Below, in pieces: positions 9,206-14,078 of a stretch of 14,078 nucleotides of DNA. Source of the stretch: Roseiarcus sp. (GTDB lineage Bacteria > Pseudomonadota > Alphaproteobacteria > Rhizobiales > Beijerinckiaceae); the NCBI GenBank assembly GCA_030153205.1, contig JASLHV010000219.1:1-14078 (forward strand), in the 5' to 3' direction. Numbering within the stretch: the stretch's first letter is position 1; each line of letters begins with the position of its first letter. The notes under the pieces are model-generated. The model did no database searches. It was not told where the DNA came from and worked only from the letters and a program-made list of their open reading frames with translations. The position numbers were made by a program, and so were the translations under genes.

Positions 9206-9251
9206 GGCTAAGTCGCAGGGTCGATAAAAGGGTCTGGGACCGCTTCCGCAT
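9192..9251 (-). CDS. leuL: leuA leader peptide, leucine-rich
   Basis: A 19-residue ORF, MRKRSQTLLSTLRLSRPAL, with five leucine codons (CTT, TTA, CTG, CTT, CTG). Its last codons are the 5' arm of the terminator hairpin, and the TGA lies in the loop. This is the architecture of amino-acid operon leader peptides, whose translation speed reports charged tRNA-Leu supply. No ribosome-binding site precedes the ATG, but the likely promoter puts the transcript start at or within a base or two of the ATG, so the message would be leaderless; a leaderless trpL has been reported in Sinorhizobium. A ribosome waiting at Leu codons 12 and 14 would cover the 5' arm and block the terminator. It is too short for ordinary gene calling. 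The function is inferred from layout. Confidence 0.72.
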   Translation of the reverse strand: MRKRSQTLLSTLRLSRPAL

Positions 9252-9257
9252 AGTCGC

Positions 9258-9286
9258 AAATAATCAGAGCTCGCGCGTGAAAGCAA
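9258..9286 (-). promoter_or_regulatory. Candidate promoter of the leuA leader
   Basis: On the minus strand TTGCTT (9281-9286) is followed after 17 bases by TTATTT (9258-9263), or after 15 by GATTAT (9260-9265). Either places the start at about 9251-9253, on the leader ATG. A TATAGA at 9292-9297 is an alternative -10 but lacks a matching -35. Confidence 0.45.
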
Positions 9287-9403
9287 GATTTCTATAGCGG
9301 CGCCAGCGGGCTCATTAGCGCCACGCATGGCGATTTGGTTTGCTCTCAACCGTTTCTGGGCAAGATGTCGCACGGTAACTGCATTAAAACATCGCACCGT
9401 CGC

Positions 9404-9433
9404 TTGATCTTTTTCATGCTAGCATGCAATTAT
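9404..9433 (+). promoter_or_regulatory. Promoter with operator-like palindrome, second sugar transporter operon
   Basis: TTGATC (9404-9409, likely -35) is followed after 17-18 bases by CAATTA or AATTAT (9427-9433, likely -10). The spacer contains CATGCTAGCATG (9415-9426), a perfect 12-bp palindrome in the position where a bound repressor blocks RNA polymerase. Imperfect direct repeats TCGCACGGT (9368-9376) and TCGCACCGT (9392-9400) lie just upstream. No regulator gene for this operon is in the window. Confidence 0.5.
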
Positions 9434-9464
9434 GCGATCCGCGACGCGCCGATACCGCGACGCC

Positions 9465-9511
9465 AAATTTAAAGTCATTAGGCTCGGAAGGTTGGGCCGA
9501 AATTTAAAGTC
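9465..9511 (+). repeat. 12-bp direct repeat in the leader of the second transporter operon
   Basis: AAATTTAAAGTC occurs at 9465-9476 and again at 9500-9511, 35 bases apart start to start. It is AT-rich within a GC-rich genome. The second copy ends six bases before the ribosome-binding site of the leader ORF at 9531. AAATTT is self-complementary, so the copies could pair in RNA or serve as tandem protein sites. Function unknown. Confidence 0.7.
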
Positions 9512-9530
9512 GGTTCGGGAGGACCGAGAA

Positions 9531-9628
9531 ATGCGTGAGGTTCGTCATCGCCATATCGGTCGGCGACCGCGCCAGTCCGCTTGCAGTGTCCTGACAGGGC
9601 GTCTCGCGAACATCCGCCGTTACGCCGC

Positions 9629-9632
<4 letters not shown>
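9531..9632 (+). CDS. Small leader ORF coupled to the second sugar ABC ATPase
   Basis: A 33-codon ORF beginning MREVRHRHIGRRPRQSACSV and ending NIRRYAA, very basic (many Arg and His). ATG 9531 has a strong GGGAGG site (9517-9522) with 8-base spacing, the best in this region, and the TGA overlaps the ATPase ATG at 9629 as ATGA. The ATPase start has no recognisable ribosome-binding site of its own. The arrangement suggests that translation of this ORF delivers ribosomes to the ATPase start. The peptide itself matches nothing I recognise and may matter only for being translated. The frame is open further upstream to an ATG at 9432, but that start lacks a ribosome-binding site and overlaps the promoter. 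It could be fortuitous in GC-rich DNA. Confidence 0.5.
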
Positions 9633-11140
<1,508 letters not shown>

Positions 11141-11150
11141 GACGAAAACG

Positions 11151-12170
11151 ATGACCATGCGATCCGACGCCCTCGCCAATGAAGGCCGTCCGTCCGGCTT
11201 GCGAGCCCGGCTTTTCGGCCCGACCGCCCTGCAAAAGCTCCTCGCTTTCGCGAGCCTCATTCTGCTGCTCGTTTTCTTCAGTATTGCTTCGCCCGCGTTC
11301 ATGCAGATCGACAATATTCTGGGCATCCTGCAGGCGACAGCCGTCGACGGGGTCCTGGCGATCGCTTGTACCTTTGTGATCATCACCGGCGGCATCGACC
11401 TCTCGGTCGGCACATTGATGACCTTCACTGCGGTGATTTGCGGCGTGTTCCTCACCTATTGGCGCCTGCCGATGTGGACGGGCGTCGTCGCCGCGATCGG
11501 AACCGGCGCGATTTGCGGGGGCATCTCGGGCACGCTGACCGCGAAGATGAAAATCCCGCCTTTCATCGCGACTTTGGGCATGATGATGCTTCTGAAAGGG
11601 CTGTCGCTGGTGGTTTCGGCGGATAAGCCGATCTATTTCAGCGATACCGAAGACTTCTACATGATCTCGCAGGATTCGCTGATCGGTTACGTCTTGCCGT
11701 CAGCTCCGATTCCAAACGCCGTTTTGATCATGTTCGTGCTTGCCATAGCAGGATCGATCATCCTCAATCGTACGGCCCTGGGCCGTTACACTTTCGCGCT
11801 GGGCAGCAATGAAGAGGCGGTGCGCCTTTCCGGCGTGAATGTCGATCGCTGGAAAATCGGAATCTACGCCCTTGGCGGCGCCATATGCGGCGTAGCCGGA
11901 CTGCTCATCGCGTCGCGTCTCAATTCGGCGCAGCCGGCCCTTGGCCAAGGTTACGAACTCGAGGCGATCGCCGCAGTCGTCATAGGCGGCACCTCGCTCA
12001 GCGGCGGCTCGGGAACAATCCTCGGCACGATCATTGGCGCTTTCATCATGAGCGTGTTGACCAACGGTTTGCGCATCATGTCCGTCGCCCAGGAATGGCA
12101 AATCGTCGTGACGGGTCTGATCATCATTCTCGCAGTCTATGCCGATATCTTGCGTCGCAAGAGAAGCTGA
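11151..12170 (+). CDS. CUT2 sugar ABC transporter permease (operon 2)
   Basis: A 339-residue RbsC-type inner-membrane permease. Hydrophobic segments include LLAFASLILLLVFFSIA (30-46), AVDGVLAIACTFVIITGG (64-81), VLIMFVLAIAGSIIL (191-205) and VTGLIIILAVYADIL (320-334). The family blocks TFVIITGGIDLSVGTLMT (74-91) and IAAVVIGGTSLSGGSGTILG (273-292) are intact. ATG 11151 is followed two codons later by another ATG (11157), so the exact start is uncertain. The 10-base gap after the ATPase indicates one transcript. It probably works as a homodimer with the ATPase and the binding protein encoded next. Substrate unknown. Confidence 0.94.
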   Translation: MTMRSDALANEGRPSGLRARLFGPTALQKLLAFASLILLLVFFSIASPAFMQIDNILGILQATAVDGVLAIACTFVIITGGIDLSVGTLMTFTAVICGVFLTYWRLPMWTGVVAAIGTGAICGGISGTLTAKMKIPPFIATLGMMMLLKGLSLVVSADKPIYFSDTEDFYMISQDSLIGYVLPSAPIPNAVLIMFVLAIAGSIILNRTALGRYTFALGSNEEAVRLSGVNVDRWKIGIYALGGAICGVAGLLIASRLNSAQPALGQGYELEAIAAVVIGGTSLSGGSGTILGTIIGAFIMSVLTNGLRIMSVAQEWQIVVTGLIIILAVYADILRRKRS

Positions 12171-12193
12171 CGAGCGGGACAAGATCAAAAAGA

Positions 12194-12208
12194 GGAACGC
12201 GAAGTTCC
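12194..12208 (+). other. Small hairpin in the permease-binding protein gap
   Basis: GGAAC-GCGAA-GTTCC, a 5-bp stem with a 5-base loop, in the 88-base gap (12171-12258) between permease and binding-protein genes. It has no T-tract, so it is not a terminator. It might stabilise the 3' part of the operon message after processing, as intergenic hairpins do in some transporter operons; this is only a suggestion. Confidence 0.3.
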
Positions 12209-12258
12209 CGATAACGTGGAAGTTTGTGATGGATAAGTCTAGCCAGGAGGAAGTACTC

Positions 12259-13197
12259 ATGTTGAATCGAAAATTATTCTGCGCCGCGATCGGCGTTGGC
12301 GCGTTGCTCGGCGCGACAAGCCTCGCTCGCGCGGACGAAGCCTATATTCCGCTTGTGTCCAAAGGATTCCAGCACCAGTTTTGGCAGGCGGTGAAAGCCG
12401 GCGCCGAACAGGCTGCGAAGGAGCATAGCGTCAAGATCACCTTCGAGGGACCGGAAACCGAGGCCATGGTCGACAAGCAGATCGACATGCTCTCGGCCGC
12501 TCTCGCCAAGAAGCCGCAGGCCCTGGGCTTTGCGGCGCTCGACAGCAAGGCGGCGATTCCGCTGCTGAAGAAAGCGCAGAGCGAGAAAATACCGGTCATT
12601 GCTTTCGATTCCGGCGTCGATAGCGATATTCCGCTGACCACTTGCACGACGGACAACCTCGCCGCCGCGGGCCTCGCCGCTGATAAGATGGCCGCGGCGA
12701 TCGGCGATTCCGGCGAAGTCGCCGTCATCGTACATGATCAGACGAGCCGCACCGGCATCGACCGTCGCGACGGCTTCGTCAACGAGATGAAGAAGCACTC
12801 GAATGTTAAAATCGTCGACATCCAATACGGCGGCGGCGACCATTTGAAGTCGGCTGAAATCGCCAAGGCGATGCTGCAAGCCCATCCCAACTTGAAGGGG
12901 ATATTCGGCGCCAACGAAGGCTCGGCGGAAGGCGCGGCGATCGGCGTCAAGGAATCGGGCAAGAAAGTCGTTTTGATTGGATACGATTCGGGTAAGGAGC
13001 AGAAGGAAGACATCAACTCCGGTCTCATGGCCGGGGCGATCACTCAGAACCCGGTCGGCATTGGCAAATGCGTCGTCGACTCGGCCGTGAAGGCGCTGAA
13101 AGGCGAAAAGCTGCCGAAGGTCATCGACACCGGCTTCTATTGGTACGACAAAACCAATATGAGCGATCCCAAGATCGCGGCCGTTCTCTACGATTGA
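12259..13197 (+). CDS. Periplasmic sugar-binding protein of CUT2 ABC transporter (operon 2)
   Basis: A 312-residue ribose-type periplasmic binding protein. The start is ATG 12259, chosen for the AGGAGG site (12245-12250) and the clean signal peptide it gives: MLNRK, hydrophobic core, cleavage after ARA near residue 25. The mature protein begins DEAYIPLVSKGFQHQFWQAV. Positions matching sugar contacts of the ribose-binding fold are visible: FDSGVD (116-121), TSRTGIDRRDGF (162-173), GANEGS (217-222), GYDSGKEQ (241-248) and ITQNP (261-265, the conserved Gln). The Asp-Arg pair typical of RbsB is Asp-Ser here, arguing against ribose. The frame is open upstream to 12139 inside the permease end, which is not used. 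It is last in the operon and followed by a strong terminator. Substrate unknown. Confidence 0.93.
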   Translation: MLNRKLFCAAIGVGALLGATSLARADEAYIPLVSKGFQHQFWQAVKAGAEQAAKEHSVKITFEGPETEAMVDKQIDMLSAALAKKPQALGFAALDSKAAIPLLKKAQSEKIPVIAFDSGVDSDIPLTTCTTDNLAAAGLAADKMAAAIGDSGEVAVIVHDQTSRTGIDRRDGFVNEMKKHSNVKIVDIQYGGGDHLKSAEIAKAMLQAHPNLKGIFGANEGSAEGAAIGVKESGKKVVLIGYDSGKEQKEDINSGLMAGAITQNPVGIGKCVVDSAVKALKGEKLPKVIDTGFYWYDKTNMSDPKIAAVLYD

Positions 13198-13218
13198 GAG
13201 CGAGCGCGTATTGTCGCG

Positions 13219-13247
13219 AAGGAAGGGCGACGAGCCCTTCCTTTTTT
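13219..13247 (+). terminator. Intrinsic terminator of operon 2
   Basis: Stem GGAAGGGC (13221-13228) / GCCCTTCC (13234-13241) with a 5-base loop, extendable by two A-T pairs, followed by TTTTTT (13242-13247) and ATTT. It begins about 20 bases after the binding-protein stop. A textbook rho-independent terminator that separates the transporter from the dehydrogenase. Confidence 0.92.
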
Positions 13248-13312
13248 ATTTCTCCGCTGCTTACTCAAAGCGTCGAATACAAGTCCATCTGCGTCGCGCC
13301 GTCGCCTCATAC

Positions 13313-13350
13313 GCGCGGCTGTTCGTCGGCTGTCGCCGCGCATTGTTTTT
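13313..13350 (+). other. Hairpin plus T-run upstream of the dehydrogenase gene
   Basis: GCGCGGC (13313-13319) and GCCGCGC (13335-13341) can pair across a 15-base loop; a TTTTT run lies at 13346-13350, 28 bases before the dehydrogenase ATG. It could be a leader attenuator or a second weak terminator. The long loop and the gap before the T-run make this uncertain. Confidence 0.3.
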
Positions 13351-13377
13351 GTCGCCAACAGATATTGAGAGGACAAA

Positions 13378-14078
13378 ATGCGAGCGCTTCTTTGTGAAAA
13401 GCCGGGAACCCTGACCGTCGTGGAACGGCCCCGCCCCTCGCCGAAAGATGGCGAGGCGCTCGTGCGCATTCGGCGAGCGGGTGTCTGTGGTACGGACCTC
13501 CATATCTATGAGGGCAGTCACCCTTTCCTGAATTATCCGCGTGTCATCGGGCACGAGTTGTCTGGCGAAGTCGTGGAGACCGGCGCAGGCTGCGCCATGG
13601 GCGTTGGCCAGCAGGTCTATGTGATCCCCTATCTTTCTTGTGGCGTCTGCGTCGCGTGCCGTCGCGGCAAGACGAATTGTTGCGAGCGCATCGGCGTGCT
13701 CGGCGTGCATGTCGATGGCGGGATGGCGGATTTTATTTGCGTGCCGGAACAAAATCTTGCGGCGGCCGATGGCGTGACGCTCGACGAAGCCGCGACAGTA
13801 GAGTTCCTCGCGATCGGCGCACACGCCGTCCGCCGCGCCAATGTGCAAAAGGGCGATCGTGTCCTCGTCGTCGGCGCAGGCCCGATCGGTCTCGGCTGCA
13901 TGATTTTCGCGCGGCTGCGCGGCGCGACGGTCACCGCGCTCGACATGCGCCGCGATCGACTCGACTTTTGCTGCGCCAAGATCGGCGTCTCCGATGCGAT
14001 CGACGCCCGGACGAACGTTGCCGAGGAAGCCGCCAAGATGACCGGAGGCGACTTCTTCGATTGCGTCATCGACGCGAC
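13378..14078 (+). CDS. Zinc-dependent medium-chain dehydrogenase, L-galactonate-5-dehydrogenase-like (cut by window edge)
   Basis: 233 N-terminal residues of a zinc-type alcohol/polyol dehydrogenase; the family is about 340 residues, so roughly a third is missing past the window end. Catalytic zinc residues are Cys37 (VCGTDLH) and His59-Glu60 (GHE), with Glu142 in VEFLAIGAHAV. The structural-zinc cysteines lie in SCGVCVACRRGKTNCC (88-102). The NAD-binding motif is VVGAGPIGLG (164-173). Blocks such as VIPYLSCGVC, GKTNCCERIGVLGVH-DGG and AHAVRRA closely resemble E. coli LgoD (YjjN), which oxidises L-galactonate, so a sugar or sugar-acid substrate is plausible. Where LgoD has EPFA this protein has EFLA. 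ATG 13378 has a GAGAGGA site. It lies downstream of transporter operon 2 but behind its terminator, so it may have its own promoter. Confidence 0.88.
   Translation, partial: MRALLCEKPGTLTVVERPRPSPKDGEALVRIRRAGVCGTDLHIYEGSHPFLNYPRVIGHELSGEVVETGAGCAMGVGQQVYVIPYLSCGVCVACRRGKTNCCERIGVLGVHVDGGMADFICVPEQNLAAADGVTLDEAATVEFLAIGAHAVRRANVQKGDRVLVVGAGPIGLGCMIFARLRGATVTALDMRRDRLDFCCAKIGVSDAIDARTNVAEEAAKMTGGDFFDCVIDA

Noticed and set aside
9149..9397. An 82-codon minus-strand ORF upstream of leuA.
   Set aside because: It reads through the attenuator hairpin and starts upstream of the likely promoter. The 19-codon Leu-rich ORF in another frame explains the region far better.
9581..9628. N-terminal extension of the operon 2 ATPase from a TTG at 9581.
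   Set aside because: The extra residues are not family-like, no ribosome-binding site precedes the TTG, and the ATG at 9629 gives the normal N-terminus and an ATGA overlap.

Overview
The window is a piece of a GC-rich chromosome, probably from an alphaproteobacterium of the Rhizobiales/Hyphomicrobiales type. This rests on the divergent pair transketolase / DUF4164-zapA, long-form leuA, and GC-driven long shadow ORFs on the opposite strands. I cannot name the genus from sequence alone. No tRNA, rRNA, CRISPR array, transposase or integrase was seen.

Layout. (1) 1-1311 is a housekeeping block: the 5' part of tkt on the minus strand, divergent from a small DUF4164 coiled-coil gene and zapA. (2) 1342-6074 holds a strong convergent hairpin followed by a four-gene minus-strand operon, transcribed lacI-type regulator -> CUT2 sugar ABC ATPase -> permease -> periplasmic binding protein. 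Its promoter carries a 14-bp perfect CG-centred palindrome on the -35, a good autoregulatory operator candidate. (3) 6320-7360 is a divergent NAD(P)-dependent extended SDR. (4) 7416-9095 is leuA (2-isopropylmalate synthase) on the minus strand. It is preceded by a 19-residue leucine-rich leader ORF whose stop codon lies in the loop of an intrinsic terminator: a ribosome-mediated attenuator, apparently with a leaderless leader peptide. (5) 9404-13197 is a second CUT2 sugar transporter operon on the plus strand (ATPase, permease, binding protein). Its promoter has a 12-bp palindrome in the spacer, its leader has a 12-bp direct repeat, and a 33-codon ORF with a strong ribosome-binding site overlaps the ATPase start by ATGA. 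A clear terminator closes it. (6) 13378-end is the 5' part of a zinc-dependent medium-chain dehydrogenase resembling L-galactonate-5-dehydrogenase.

How the genes may work together. Both transporters are of the ribose/galactose/xylose class (CUT2): one fused ATPase with two nucleotide-binding halves, one permease that would act as a dimer, and one periplasmic binding protein. The first has its own LacI-type repressor. The second has no regulator in the window and is followed by a sugar- or sugar-acid-type dehydrogenase. The substrates cannot be assigned from sequence alone. leuA between them belongs to leucine biosynthesis and is controlled separately. The most interesting unannotated material is regulatory: the leuA attenuator, the coupled leader ORF of the second transporter, several operator-like palindromes, and a probable compensated frameshift in the first ATPase.
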